From: Candidatus Baltobacteraceae bacterium
GTDB lineage: Bacteria > Vulcanimicrobiota > Vulcanimicrobiia > Vulcanimicrobiales > Vulcanimicrobiaceae
NCBI GenBank assembly: GCA_036488875.1
Contig: DASXGW010000002.1
Location: 289,806 to 353,805 of the forward strand
Length of the DNA: 64,000 nucleotides
Direction: 5' to 3'
Shown here: one piece after another, positions 41,377 to 51,112 of the stretch
How the letters are laid out: every line of letters starts with the position of its first letter
How positions within the stretch are numbered: position 1 is the first letter of the stretch
Translations under genes and position numbers: made by a program
The notes under the pieces: generated by a model
The model's database searches: none
Seen by the model: the letters and a program-made list of their open reading frames with translations, nothing else
Told to the model about the DNA's origin: nothing

Positions 41377-44300
41377 CTAACGTTCTTCGAGCGCGCCTTC
41401 ACGTACGCCCGCCGCACCGAAGATGCGTTCGAGCTCGATACGCGTCCGCGAATCGGCCGCGATCGTTCGCGCAACGCGCTGCGAGCGTCCGTTGGCGTGC
41501 ATCATGACCGGCACCTCACCGGGCCATTCCGCGATCAGCGCCGCAAGCCGGTCGATCTGGTCGCGGCTCGTGACTTCGACGTGCCAGGCTCGCGGGGCTC
41601 GCGCGCGCGGAGGAACGAACGGCGTCACCTCGTTGGCGCTGACCGATACCTCGACGGGCGGTTCCTCGCCCGGCGCCGCGCCCGGTCGTTCGCGCCGGCG
41701 CAGCCGTCCCTTCACCACCAGAATCGCATCGGCGACGAAACGATCGTGAACTTCGGGATAGAGTTTCGAAAACACGACGACGTCGCAGCTCCCCGTCGTG
41801 TCCTCGAGTTGCGCGATGAGAATCTGTTGACCGGCTTTGGTGAGCGTGCGTCGTACCGATGTGACGATGCCGGCGACGGTCACCGCGGCGTCGTCATCCA
41901 AACGGTTGAGGTCTTTGACGAGCGTGGCGCCGGCGCGCAGCAGCGCCTCTTGCCCGTCGGCCAGCGGATGGCCCGATACGAAAATGCCGAGCGTCTCCCG
42001 CTCCCACGCCAACATCTCCCGCGTGCTCGGCGCCGGCACCGAGGGAAGTTTCGGCGCGAGCGCCGGCCCTTGCGCCACGGCGTCTGCAAAAAGCGATACC
42101 TGTCCGAGCTCCGCATCGCGCGTCGCGCGCGCCGCGAGATCGACCGCCGCATCGAGCGCGGCAAGCTTCTGCGCCCGGTTCCCCGGCAAGCCGTCGAGCG
42201 CGCCGCACTTGATCAACGCTTCAAAGACGCGCCGATTGACTTGCTTGGCGTCGACGCGTTTGGCCAAGTCGAACAGATCGGTGACCCTCCCGCTCTCGTC
42301 GCGCGCCGCAATAATGCTCGCCACCGCGCCCTCGCCGACCCCCTTAACTGCGGCCAGCCCAAAACGCAAGCGCCCGTCGATCACGGCAAAATCGACCAGC
42401 GACTCGTTGACGTCCGGCGGCAACACCTCGATTCCAATCTTTTTGGCCTCGTCGATGTACTCGACGAGCTTGTCGGTTTTGTCTTTCACCGACGTCATCA
42501 GCGCGCATAGGTACGGCAGCGGATGATTGGCTTTGAGGTACGCCGTCTGGTACGCGATCCACGCGTATGCGGCGGCGTGGGCCTTATTGAAACCGTAGCC
42601 CGCAAACGGCTCGATGAAGGTAAAGAGCTTTTCGGCCAGCTTCGCATCCACACCCGACGTCTCGACGGCGCCTTTGACGAACTTCTCACGATAGATCGGG
42701 ATCTTCTCTTTCTGCTTCTTGCCCATGACCTTTCGCAGCTCGTCGGCTTCGCCCATGGAAAATCCCGCGATGTCGCGCGCCATTTGCATCACTTGTTCTT
42801 GGTAAACCGGGACACTGTACGTTTCGGCCAGAATCGGTTCGAGCTTGGGGTGCAGATACTTGACCGCGACGCGTCCGTGCTTGCTGTTGACGTACTGCGG
42901 AATCAGTTCCATCGGACCCGGACGGTACAGCGCGACGAGCGCGATGATGTCGTCGAATCGCGACGGCCGAAGATCCAAGCAGACGCGCTTCATGCCTTCG
43001 GACTCCATCTGGAACACGCCCATGGTCTCGCCGCGGCACAGCATCTCGTACGTTTTGGCGTCGTCGATCGGAATCGTTGCCAAATCGAACGCGGGATCGA
43101 CGGTTCGCCGAATCTCTTTCACCGCGTTGTCCATCACGGTCAAGTTGCGCAGACCGAGAAAGTCCATCTTGAGCAAGCCGATTTTTTCGACCCACTCCAT
43201 GTCGAACTGCGTGTTGATGCCCCCGTCGCCGAAACGCACCAGCGGCGTGTAGTCGATCAGCGGGCCGGCCGAGATCACGACACCGGCCGCGTGCGTGCCG
43301 GCGTTGCGCGCCAGTCCTTCGATCTCTTTGGCGGTGTCGAGCAGCCGGCGAATCTCGGGCCGCAAGTTGTACAGCGATTTCAGCTCGGTAATTTGCTCCA
43401 AGGCGTCGGAGATCGAAAGGCCGCCGGGGCCTGAGGGAATGAGCTTCGCGATGCGATCGACGTCGGGCAGCGGAACCCCGAGCGCGCGGCCGGCATCGCG
43501 CACCGCGGCGCGGGCCGCCATCGTTCCGAACGTGACGATCTGTGCGACGCGCTCCTTACCGTACTTTTCGGTGACGTACGCGATGACTTCGTCGCGCCGT
43601 TCCACGCAGAAATCGGTGTCGATATCCGGCATCGAGATGCGGTCCGGGTTGAGGAACCGCTCGAAGAATAAGTTGAACTGCAGCGGGTCGAGGTCGGTGA
43701 TGCGCAGGCTGTACGAAACGACCGATCCGACCGCGGATCCGCGTCCGGGACCCACCGGAATGCCGTGGTCCCGCGCGTACTTGATGAAGTCCCACACGAT
43801 GAGGAAATACGACGCGAATCCCATCTTGGTGATGACTTCAAGCTCGTACTCCAACCGCTGCTTGAGTTCCAGATCGTTGGCGGCGCGTTGCTCGCCGTAT
43901 CGCTCGACTAATCCGGCTTCGCAGAGATAGCGCAAATAATGCTCGGGAGTTAGAGTTTCTGGGGGCTCCATGGGCTGCGCCCATGGGGGGCGCGCAGCCA
44001 CGGCTGGCGGAGCGCCTTTTACATCGTATTGCGGCAGGTGGAAGATCTTCTCGGGAATGCGGATGTCGATGCGCTCCGCGATCTTGACGGTGTTCTCGCA
44101 CGCCTCGGGCAGGTCGCTCCACAGCGCGTACATCTCGTCTGCGCTCTTGACGTAGAACTGGTCGGAGTAAAACTTCATCCGCGACGTGTCCGCAACGGTC
44201 TTGCCGGTGCCGATGCAGAGCAGCACGTCGTGCGCGGGCGCGTCCTTTTGATCGAGATAGTGTGAGTCGTTGGTCGCGACGATCGGAATCGACAGCTCGC

Positions 44301-44871
44301 GGGCCACGCGTACCAGCCCCTCGTTGATCGCGTCTTCCTCGGGCATGCCGTGGCGCATCACTTCAATGTAGAAGCGGTCGCCGAAGATCTCGACGTAGGT
44401 CTTGGCGTTGCGAAGGGCGGTCGCGTAGTCGTGCTTGAGCAGCGGTGCCGAGACGAGCCCCGACATGCATCCCGAGAGTACGATCAGGCCGTCGTTATGC
44501 TTTTCGAGCAGATCGAGGTCGATCCGCGGCTTGTAGTAGTAGCCTTCCAGGAAGCCCTTGGAGACCAGCGCCGTCAGATTCCGATAGCCGATCAGGTCCC
44601 CGGCCAGGAGCGTTACGTGGGCCTCCTCGCGGACGGTCCGGTCGAACCGGCCCCGCGGTGCGATGTAGGCCTCGCATCCGATGATCGGCGTCAGCCGCGC
44701 GTCCCGGGCGCTGTAGTAGAACTCCATCGCTCCGTACATCACGCCGTGGTCGGTCAGCGCGACGGCCGGCGACCCGTTCTCGGCGGCGCGGTGGCAGAGC
44801 CGGTCCACCCGGCAGGCCCCGTCGAGCAGCGAGTATTCCGAGTGAACGTGAAGGTGGACGAAGTCTTTCAA
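41377..44871 (-). CDS. dnaE: DNA polymerase III subunit alpha
   Basis: This 1164-aa replicative polymerase has the PHP domain HVHSEYSLLDGACR at its start, the catalytic PDIDTDF aspartates near residue 415-420, and GKKQKEKIPIYREKFVKGA, followed by the helix-hairpin-helix and OB region (VAGIVTSVRRTLTKAGQQILIAQLED). It is the DnaE1 type. Residues about 285-305 (from KGAPPAVAARPPW to MEPPE) are encoded by a palindromic repeat shared with the ftsA-chemoreceptor intergenic region. In relatives this stretch is much shorter. The gene heads an operon with hisD, HAD phosphatase and ftsQ. Confidence 0.97.
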   Translation of the reverse strand: MKDFVHLHVHSEYSLLDGACRVDRLCHRAAENGSPAVALTDHGVMYGAMEFYYSARDARLTPIIGCEAYIAPRGRFDRTVREEAHVTLLAGDLIGYRNLTALVSKGFLEGYYYKPRIDLDLLEKHNDGLIVLSGCMSGLVSAPLLKHDYATALRNAKTYVEIFGDRFYIEVMRHGMPEEDAINEGLVRVARELSIPIVATNDSHYLDQKDAPAHDVLLCIGTGKTVADTSRMKFYSDQFYVKSADEMYALWSDLPEACENTVKIAERIDIRIPEKIFHLPQYDVKGAPPAVAARPPWAQPMEPPETLTPEHYLRYLCEAGLVERYGEQRAANDLELKQRLEYELEVITKMGFASYFLIVWDFIKYARDHGIPVGPGRGSAVGSVVSYSLRITDLDPLQFNLFFERFLNPDRISMPDIDTDFCVERRDEVIAYVTEKYGKERVAQIVTFGTMAARAAVRDAGRALGVPLPDVDRIAKLIPSGPGGLSISDALEQITELKSLYNLRPEIRRLLDTAKEIEGLARNAGTHAAGVVISAGPLIDYTPLVRFGDGGINTQFDMEWVEKIGLLKMDFLGLRNLTVMDNAVKEIRRTVDPAFDLATIPIDDAKTYEMLCRGETMGVFQMESEGMKRVCLDLRPSRFDDIIALVALYRPGPMELIPQYVNSKHGRVAVKYLHPKLEPILAETYSVPVYQEQVMQMARDIAGFSMGEADELRKVMGKKQKEKIPIYREKFVKGAVETSGVDAKLAEKLFTFIEPFAGYGFNKAHAAAYAWIAYQTAYLKANHPLPYLCALMTSVKDKTDKLVEYIDEAKKIGIEVLPPDVNESLVDFAVIDGRLRFGLAAVKGVGEGAVASIIAARDESGRVTDLFDLAKRVDAKQVNRRVFEALIKCGALDGLPGNRAQKLAALDAAVDLAARATRDAELGQVSLFADAVAQGPALAPKLPSVPAPSTREMLAWERETLGIFVSGHPLADGQEALLRAGATLVKDLNRLDDDAAVTVAGIVTSVRRTLTKAGQQILIAQLEDTTGSCDVVVFSKLYPEVHDRFVADAILVVKGRLRRRERPGAAPGEEPPVEVSVSANEVTPFVPPRARAPRAWHVEVTSRDQIDRLAALIAEWPGEVPVMMHANGRSQRVARTIAADSRTRIELERIFGAAGVREGALEER
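43961..44021 (-). repeat. Palindromic repeat element, copy 2, in-frame inside dnaE
   Basis: This 61-bp copy starts GGGGGCTCCATGGGC on the plus strand. It contains a perfect hairpin CCATGGGC/GCCCATGG around TGC, then TGGGGGGCGCGCAGCC and GGCGGAGCGCCTTTTA as in copy 1. It is read through in the dnaE frame as a Pro/Ala-rich segment, near residues 285-305. Confidence 0.85.
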
Positions 44872-44930
44872 GCGGGGTTCCTAGCGAGGGCGGGAAAATA
44901 GGACGTTGACCGCACGCCACGGAGACGGAA

Positions 44931-46061
44931 TTGTCCAGCAAACACGCCGCCAGCGTCGATATCGAAGAGCTTCAAAAGGAGCTCGAGCAGCTGCGCGCGC
45001 GCGTCGCCATGGTCGAAGCCGAGCGCGACGAGTTCGCGCAACAAAACGCCGAGCTGTTCGTTCTTCAGCAAGTCTTCTCCACCATCAACTCGACGCTCGA
45101 GATCAACGACATACTTTCCATGGTCTTGCGCGGCGTCGTCGAGGCGCTCAAGTTCAAGCGCGTCGTCCTTTTCGACGTCATCGAGAGCGGCGTCATCATT
45201 CGCCGCCTCGAAGGCGATCTCAACGGGCAAGTCCTCCATGCTCTCGACCCGCGCGAATACCGGTCGGATTCGACTTTACAGGACGTAGCTCACGGCGACC
45301 TTCAGCTGGCGTACGGTACCGCTGCCGACCCGGACAAGCCGCTCGAAGACGCGCGCGGCGCCTACTGCATCGCTCCGCTGGTGGCGCGCGATGTCGTCCG
45401 CGGCATGCTTTACGCCGACGATCCGCCCGGCGCGGAGATCACCGAAAATCAGCTGCGCGTCATCCTGGATTTTGCTTCCCAAGCGGCGATCGCCGTCGAA
45501 AACGCGCGTTTATACGAAGAGACGCGGCGCCTTCTCGAGGAAACGCAGCGCTTAGCTCACACCGACAGCTTGACCGGAATTCCGAACCGGCGGGCGCTTC
45601 ACGATCTGCTCGAGCGGGAGCTCCACACCTCGGAGCGTTACGACACGCCGTTCGCCTTCGTGATTCTGGACCTGGACGACCTCAAGAAGATTAACGACAC
45701 CGGCGGGCATAGCTTGGGCGACCTCGCCCTCAAGCGGTTCGCTCAGGTGCTCAAGAAAAACGCCCGCAAAGGCGACATCATCGCTCGCTACGCCGGCGAC
45801 GAGTTCGTGGTGGTCATGGCGCAGAGCGATAGGGAGCAAGCGCAGCGAGGGGTCGAACGGATCATGGCGGCGTTGCGCCGCAACGGCTTAGCGAGTTCGA
45901 TCGGACTGGCGATGTTCCCGACCGACGGAACCGACGGGCAGACGCTCTTCTTTGCCGCAGACGAAGCGCTGTACCAAGCCAAACAGGCCGGGAAGAACGC
46001 CTATCGCTTCTACGACCGGTCGCTCTCCAGCAAATCCAAAGCCGCCGACGCCAGCGCTTAA
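44931..46061 (+). CDS. GAF-GGDEF diguanylate cyclase
   Basis: This 376-aa protein starts at TTG with GGAG 7 bp upstream. It has a coiled coil (SVDIEELQKELEQLRARVAMVEAERD), a GAF domain (about 50-190) and a GGDEF domain (about 200-365). The active-site motif is RYAGDEF (288-292). An inhibitory I-site, RKGD, lies five residues before it. The first Gly to Ala change is accepted in active enzymes. It would make c-di-GMP under control of a GAF ligand or redox signal. No membrane segment is present. The start is 59 bp from the divergent dnaE. Confidence 0.92.
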   Translation: MSSKHAASVDIEELQKELEQLRARVAMVEAERDEFAQQNAELFVLQQVFSTINSTLEINDILSMVLRGVVEALKFKRVVLFDVIESGVIIRRLEGDLNGQVLHALDPREYRSDSTLQDVAHGDLQLAYGTAADPDKPLEDARGAYCIAPLVARDVVRGMLYADDPPGAEITENQLRVILDFASQAAIAVENARLYEETRRLLEETQRLAHTDSLTGIPNRRALHDLLERELHTSERYDTPFAFVILDLDDLKKINDTGGHSLGDLALKRFAQVLKKNARKGDIIARYAGDEFVVVMAQSDREQAQRGVERIMAALRRNGLASSIGLAMFPTDGTDGQTLFFAADEALYQAKQAGKNAYRFYDRSLSSKSKAADASA

Positions 46062-46062
46062 A

Positions 46063-46530
46063 TCAGCTTAGCTCTAATGCCAGGAAGGTCGGGCAGGCGT
46101 AGTCGGCCTCGCCGTAGGCCTCACACTCTTCAAAGCCCAGCGCCCGATAGAGCGCATACGCGGCCTCCAGCCGCGAGCGATGCGTGTCGAGGACGATCCG
46201 GCGGTTGCCGGAGGCTTGAGCCCGTTCGATGGCCGCTTTGGCCAGGGCCCGCCCGCTGCCGCTTCCCCGGGCATCGGGTACCACGTACAGGCGCTTGATC
46301 TCGGCCGTCTGCGCGTCTCGCCGGCAGAGCACGACGCACCCGACGGGCCGCTCGCCCTCGTAGGCAAGCAACAACCCGTCGCCGCCGTAGCGGTCGATCA
46401 GATGTCCGATCTCTTCCTCGAGGTTGGGAACGCGCAGGTCCTGGGGCAGCCACGCCTGGTACTCGCGAATTAGGCGCTCGAACGTCTCGAGACGCTGCCG
46501 GTCGGCGCCGACCGTGACGATTTCCGCCAT
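46063..46530 (-). CDS. GNAT family N-acetyltransferase
   Basis: This 155-aa protein (from MAEIVTVGAD) carries the acetyl-CoA-binding block RLYVVPDARGSGSGRALAKAAIERA, followed by RIVLDTHRSRLEAAYALYRALGFEEC, typical of GNAT proteins. Substrate unknown. It converges with the GGDEF gene and diverges from sdhA. An ATG four codons earlier (MFFG) is an alternative. Confidence 0.85.
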   Translation of the reverse strand: MAEIVTVGADRQRLETFERLIREYQAWLPQDLRVPNLEEEIGHLIDRYGGDGLLLAYEGERPVGCVVLCRRDAQTAEIKRLYVVPDARGSGSGRALAKAAIERAQASGNRRIVLDTHRSRLEAAYALYRALGFEECEAYGEADYACPTFLALELS

Positions 46531-46625
46531 GCCAAAAAACATGCACTAAAGTCATGGGGGTTCCTTCACCCCCCGCGTACTATAAGAGGGACCAAGATCA
46601 GGATTAACGTTTCTCGGGGGCCCGC

Positions 46626-48311
46626 GTGATCAAACACGACGTAGTCGTCATCGGCGGCGGTCTCGCCGGCATGCGCGCCGCGGTGGAAGCCGCGGAAGGC
46701 GGCGCCGACGTCGCCATCGTTTCCAAGATGCATCCGGTGCGCAGCCACTCCGGCGCCGCGCAAGGCGGCATCAATGCCGCGCTCGGCAATCGCGAAGACG
46801 ATTCACCCGAAGCGCACACTTTCGACACCGTCAAAGGTTCCGATTATCTCGGCGATCAGGACGCGGTCGCTGCGATGTGCGAAGACGCTCCCAAGCAAAT
46901 CATTTGGCTCGAGCACCGCGGCTGCATCTTCTCCCGGGTACCCGACGGCCGCATCGCGCAGCGCCCCTTCGGCGGCGCGGGCTCGCCGCGAACGTGCTAC
47001 TCGGCCGACGTCACCGGCCTGGTGATCTTGCACACGTTGTGGGAGCAGCTCGAGCGTTTCGGCGTCAAAGTGTACGAAGAGTATTTCTGCACGGCACTCG
47101 CGATCGAAGACGGCATCGGCAGCGGCATCGTCGCGTACAACATGCGTAACGGCGAGTTGGAGCTTATTACGGCCAAGGCGACGATCTTTGCTACCGGCGG
47201 TGCCGGCCGCATGTATCTCAGGACGACCAACGGCTACGCGTCGACCGCCGACGGTCAAGGCATCGCCTACAAGGCCGGGATCCCGCTCATGGACATGGAG
47301 TTCATGCAGTTCCACCCCACGACGCTCAAAGAAAACGGCGTGCTGATGACCGAAGGCGCACGGGGCGAAGGCGCTTACCTGCTCAACTCGCAGGGCGAAC
47401 GGTTCATGTTCAAATACGCACCCAATAAAGGCGAGCTCGCTTCGCGCGACGTCGTGTCACGCGCCGAGTGGACCGAAATTCTCGAAGGCCGCGGCGTGGA
47501 AGGCTGCGTGCTGCTCGACATGCGTCATCTCGGACGCGAAAAGATTCTCGAACGCCTGCCTCAGATTCGCGAGCTCGCGCTCGACGCCACCGGCAAAGAC
47601 GCGATTAACGAGCCGATTCCGATTCTTCCCGGCGCGCACTACACGATGGGCGGCATCGAAACCGACAAGTGGGGCGCGTCGCGCGTGCCGGGCGTCTATG
47701 CCGCCGGCGAATGCGCGAACGTCAGCGTGCACGGTGCCAATCGACTCGGGGGCAACTCGCTGCTCGAGACGATCGTCTTCGGTGCGCGCTCTGCCAAGCA
47801 CGCGCTCGACTACATCAAGAACGTCAACGGCGTCAAAGAGTCGACGCGAACGCTCAAGCAGGAACAGGATCGCATCGCCGGACTGCTCTCGCGCAGCAGC
47901 GGAACGCGCGCGCCGCAGCTTCGCCGCAAGATGAACGAGACGATGAGCGAGAACGCGTTCATTTTCCGCGATGAGAAAGGCCTTGCCAAGGCCGTCGAAG
48001 ATCTCAAAGCCGTGCGCCGCGAGTTCGATAACAGCGTTTACGTGATGGACAAATCGCCGACGTTCAACACCGACCTGGTCGGCGCGCTGGAAACCGACTT
48101 CCTCATCGATAGTTCGCTCACGCTGGCGGCGGGTGCCCTTGCCCGCAAGGAGTCGCGCGGCGCGCAAGCCCGCACCGACTACCCGGAGCGCGACGACGCG
48201 AACTGGCTCAAGCACACGCTCGCGTGGCGCGAGGCCGACGGCTCGCCGCGGCTCGACTATTCGCGCGGCGTGACCATCACCAAATACGACCCGCAAGTGA
48301 GAACGTACTAA
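46626..48311 (+). CDS. sdhA: Succinate dehydrogenase/fumarate reductase flavoprotein subunit
   Basis: This 561-aa flavoprotein starts at GTG. It has FAD-binding [18 protein letters not shown], the covalent-FAD block [16 protein letters not shown], the active-site HRGCIFSR and [25 protein letters not shown], and the capping loop [13 protein letters not shown]. It oxidises succinate to fumarate or runs in reverse. sdhB starts 3 bp downstream, then a CCG-domain gene replaces the usual membrane subunits. Confidence 0.95.
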   Translation: MIKHDVVVIGGGLAGMRAAVEAAEGGADVAIVSKMHPVRSHSGAAQGGINAALGNREDDSPEAHTFDTVKGSDYLGDQDAVAAMCEDAPKQIIWLEHRGCIFSRVPDGRIAQRPFGGAGSPRTCYSADVTGLVILHTLWEQLERFGVKVYEEYFCTALAIEDGIGSGIVAYNMRNGELELITAKATIFATGGAGRMYLRTTNGYASTADGQGIAYKAGIPLMDMEFMQFHPTTLKENGVLMTEGARGEGAYLLNSQGERFMFKYAPNKGELASRDVVSRAEWTEILEGRGVEGCVLLDMRHLGREKILERLPQIRELALDATGKDAINEPIPILPGAHYTMGGIETDKWGASRVPGVYAAGECANVSVHGANRLGGNSLLETIVFGARSAKHALDYIKNVNGVKESTRTLKQEQDRIAGLLSRSSGTRAPQLRRKMNETMSENAFIFRDEKGLAKAVEDLKAVRREFDNSVYVMDKSPTFNTDLVGALETDFLIDSSLTLAAGALARKESRGAQARTDYPERDDANWLKHTLAWREADGSPRLDYSRGVTITKYDPQVRTY

Positions 48312-48314
48312 TAC

Positions 48315-49313
48315 ATGGCTAAGATCAAGCTCGATCTCTTCCGCTTCGACGAAGCGATCGACGACGTACCGCACCGCGACGTCGTCGAAATCGACGTACC
48401 GGAGACGACGACCGTCCTCGACGCCCTCGAACACGCGAAGGCCGAAGTCGACGGATCGATCAGCTTCCGGCGCTCGTGCCGCTCGGCGATTTGCGGATCG
48501 TGCTCGATGAACATCAACGGCGTTACGGGCCTCGCCTGCAAGACGCCGTGCAACACCGTGATGGACGCGCGAGGCGTCGTCAAAGTCGATCCCATGCCGA
48601 ACTTCCAGCCGATGAAGGACATGGTCGTTCACATGGATCCGTTCTGGGACAAATACCATCGCCTCAAACCGTATCTCCAGCCGGCCGACAAGGACGAAGA
48701 TCACGAGCGCGAGCGGCGCGTCTCTCCCGAAGACATGAAGAAACTCGTGGACGTGGCCAACTGCGTGATGTGCGCCACGTGCTACGCGCTATGCCCCGTC
48801 GTGAGCGTCGATCCGGCCTTCGCCGGGCCTGCCGCAATCGCGTACGCCTATCGCTTCATCGAAGACGTCCGCGACGGTCAGCGTAAGGCGCGGATCGCGC
48901 AGATCAGCGAAGACTATCTCTGGCTGTGCGCGCACTGCTACGCGTGCTCGTACTGTCCCAAGCACGTCGATCCCAACGACCGCATCATCGACGTGAAGCG
49001 CGCGGCGATCAAAGACCGCGTCATGCTGGACGAACGCGGGCCGCGACACGCGCTCATCGTAACCAAGACCATCAAACAGACCGGCATGCTGGCGGAGACC
49101 GAGGTGGTCTTAGGCACGGTCGGCCGTTTCAACGTGCGCGGCATGCTCAAAGTCACGCCGCAAGCGCTGCGCATGGTCGCAAGCGGCAAGCTAACGCCGC
49201 TCGAGATGGCTGAAGGAACGCTAGCTCCCATGGTAGGGCGCGCCTCCCTAAAACCAATCCCGAAGGTCGACGAAGTTCGCACCATTTTCGAAAGCCTGGA
49301 GGTCCCCGTTTAA
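48315..49313 (+). CDS. sdhB: Succinate dehydrogenase/fumarate reductase iron-sulfur subunit
   Basis: This 332-aa protein has a [2Fe-2S] domain (SCRSAICGSCSMNINGVTGLAC) and two cysteine clusters (CVMCATCYALCP and CAHCYACSYCPKHV) for the [4Fe-4S] and [3Fe-4S] centres. It is longer than E. coli SdhB (about 240 aa), with an extra C-terminal region of about 90 residues typical of type-E/non-classical enzymes. It passes electrons from SdhA to the partner encoded next. Confidence 0.93.
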   Translation: MAKIKLDLFRFDEAIDDVPHRDVVEIDVPETTTVLDALEHAKAEVDGSISFRRSCRSAICGSCSMNINGVTGLACKTPCNTVMDARGVVKVDPMPNFQPMKDMVVHMDPFWDKYHRLKPYLQPADKDEDHERERRVSPEDMKKLVDVANCVMCATCYALCPVVSVDPAFAGPAAIAYAYRFIEDVRDGQRKARIAQISEDYLWLCAHCYACSYCPKHVDPNDRIIDVKRAAIKDRVMLDERGPRHALIVTKTIKQTGMLAETEVVLGTVGRFNVRGMLKVTPQALRMVASGKLTPLEMAEGTLAPMVGRASLKPIPKVDEVRTIFESLEVPV

Positions 49314-49316
49314 CTC

Positions 49317-50267
49317 ATGGCTGCCACGCTGTTACCTGAAAACATTCCGCTCGATTCGCATCGCCAGAGCCGCTCGGCGCAAACGCGCCGCTACGGCTTC
49401 TTCCCCGGGTGCGTCGCCAAAGAGTCGTGCAAGGAGCTCTTCAACTCGACGATGCTGCTCGCCGACAAGCTCGACATCGAGCTCATCGAGCTTACGGCCG
49501 CGTCCTGCTGCGGAGCGTCGGTCGTCAATGACGTCAATCGCGACGTCGCGCGCGTGCTCAACGCGCGCACGTACGCTCAGGCCGAAGCACTCGGCCTCGA
49601 CGACGTCATCACGATCTGCTCGACGTGTACCGGACACATGCGCGCCGCGAACAAGGAGCTTCTCGAGAGCGAAGAGCGCATGGATCATGCCAACGCCATC
49701 CTCGGGAAGTTCGGTGCCAAGTACCAAGGCAACGTCATGGTGCGCCACCTGCTCTGGCTCCTCATCGACGACATCGGACTGGACAACCTCAAAGAGATGG
49801 TCGTGCGCCCCCTCAACGGGCTGCGCGTCGCACCGTTCTACGGCTGCCACATCATCCGGCCGGAGAGCGTCAATGGTTGGGAATCCGCGCGTAATCCGCA
49901 TTCGCTCGAAGACGTGATCGCCGCGATCGGCGGCGAGCCGGTCGACTACGCGGGCAAAACGCGCTGCTGCGGCTTCCACATACAGCTCGAAAAGGACGAC
50001 GTCGCCGCCAACATGGTCGGTCAGAACATGCGCATGGCTAAGGATCACGGCGCCGAGGCCGTGATCACGCCGTGTCCGCTCTGCCACCTCGCGCTCGACA
50101 GTTACCAGCTCGACTCGGCCGCGCGCTGGGGACGCACGGATCTCCCCACGTTCCATCTGCCGCAGCTGGTCGCATTCGCGCTCGGCGTTCCCGCCGAGAA
50201 GCTGGGCCTCAACAAGCATCTCATCGATCCGCGAACCATCATGGTCGAACGCGAGTTGATTTCGTAA
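49317..50267 (+). CDS. sdhE: Type-E SdhE (HdrB-like) CCG-domain membrane partner
   Basis: This 316-aa protein carries two CCG cysteine-rich domains: FFPGCVAKESC with TAASCCGAS, and FYGCHIIRP with KTRCCGFHIQLEKDD and CPLCHLALD. These domains bind a non-cubane [4Fe-4S] cluster in heterodisulfide reductase HdrB. It has no clear membrane helix and no haem ligands, so it differs from SdhC/SdhD. In type-E succinate:quinone reductases, SdhE (also called SdhC) holds the complex at the membrane by amphipathic helices. It begins 3 bp after sdhB. Confidence 0.88.
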   Translation: MAATLLPENIPLDSHRQSRSAQTRRYGFFPGCVAKESCKELFNSTMLLADKLDIELIELTAASCCGASVVNDVNRDVARVLNARTYAQAEALGLDDVITICSTCTGHMRAANKELLESEERMDHANAILGKFGAKYQGNVMVRHLLWLLIDDIGLDNLKEMVVRPLNGLRVAPFYGCHIIRPESVNGWESARNPHSLEDVIAAIGGEPVDYAGKTRCCGFHIQLEKDDVAANMVGQNMRMAKDHGAEAVITPCPLCHLALDSYQLDSAARWGRTDLPTFHLPQLVAFALGVPAEKLGLNKHLIDPRTIMVERELIS

Positions 50268-50271
50268 CGGT

Positions 50272-50673
50272 ATGACGCTGGCAGATTTGGGGTTCCTCGT
50301 CGGAACGTGGTCCTGCGTTTATAACGCGGGCGGCCAGCACGCGACGTACACCGCCGTCTATGCGTACGACATCCAGAACAACTGGATCCGCGCGCGCGAC
50401 GCGTGGCAAGGCGGAGGCGGCGACGTCGCATACTTCACGCGCGATCCCAAGGGCGGCGGCTGGACGTACGCCGCCTTCGAAAGCGATCGCAGCACGACGG
50501 TCTTTCGGGCTAAGGACGATGGTGCGACGCATATCGTCTACCGGAGCGTTTATCCGAATAACGGCTGGACCGACGTCTTCGACAAAGTGTCGCCGGCGAA
50601 ATACACGCTGCACTTTTCCGGCGTCATCGGCGGTAAGGCGACGACGTCCTTCGACGTCTGCACCAAGCACTAA
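50272..50673 (+). CDS. Small hypothetical protein, lipocalin-like beta pattern
   Basis: This 133-aa protein begins MTLADLGFLVGTWSCVYN, a G-x-W block seen at the first strand of lipocalin-like proteins. Seven or eight strands follow (TAVYAYDIQNNWIRARDAW, TYAAFESDRSTTVFRAKDD, YTLHFSGVIGGKATTSFDVC). No signal peptide. It starts 4 bp after sdhE and is likely co-transcribed. Function unknown. Confidence 0.7.
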   Translation: MTLADLGFLVGTWSCVYNAGGQHATYTAVYAYDIQNNWIRARDAWQGGGGDVAYFTRDPKGGGWTYAAFESDRSTTVFRAKDDGATHIVYRSVYPNNGWTDVFDKVSPAKYTLHFSGVIGGKATTSFDVCTKH

Positions 50674-50700
50674 CGCTCGTTCGAAAGGAGTCGCAGGCGA

Positions 50701-51105
50701 ATGCATATCGAAGCGTACGTTTTCTTCAACGGGAATTGCGAAGAGGCGTTTACCTTCTACCAGTCGGCGCTCGGCGGTGAGCTGAGCTTCAATCGCTACG
50801 AAGGGTCGCCGATGGAAAGCCAAACCCCGCCCAACGCCAGAGACAAGATCATGCACGCGTCGCTCAAGAGCGGTGACGCCGTGATCATGGGCGCCGACGC
50901 GGTCGGCGACTGGGAGCGGGTGATCGGCAACAACGTGGCCCTATCGCTCGTTTCGAACGATGAAAGCGAAGCGAAACGTGCGTTCGCACTTCTGGCTCAG
51001 GGCGGCAAGGTGACCATGGACCTCGGTCCGACGTTCTGGGGAGCCAAACTCTTTGGAATGCTCACCGATAAGTTCGACATGGACTGGATGGTCAGCGTAC
51101 ACTAG
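50701..51105 (+). CDS. PhnB-like VOC family protein
   Basis: This 134-aa protein matches the PhnB/3-demethylubiquinone methyltransferase-like VOC domain: EAYVFFNGNCEEAFTFYQSALGGELSFNRYEGSP, then MHASLKSGDAVIMGADA and GPTFWGAKLFGMLTDKFDMDWMV. Proteins of this kind bind metals or small hydrophobic ligands; activity is rarely known. The SD GAAAGGAG precedes the ATG. It lies 27 bp after the lipocalin-like gene. Confidence 0.85.
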   Translation: MHIEAYVFFNGNCEEAFTFYQSALGGELSFNRYEGSPMESQTPPNARDKIMHASLKSGDAVIMGADAVGDWERVIGNNVALSLVSNDESEAKRAFALLAQGGKVTMDLGPTFWGAKLFGMLTDKFDMDWMVSVH

Positions 51106-51112
51106 GCCCCCA

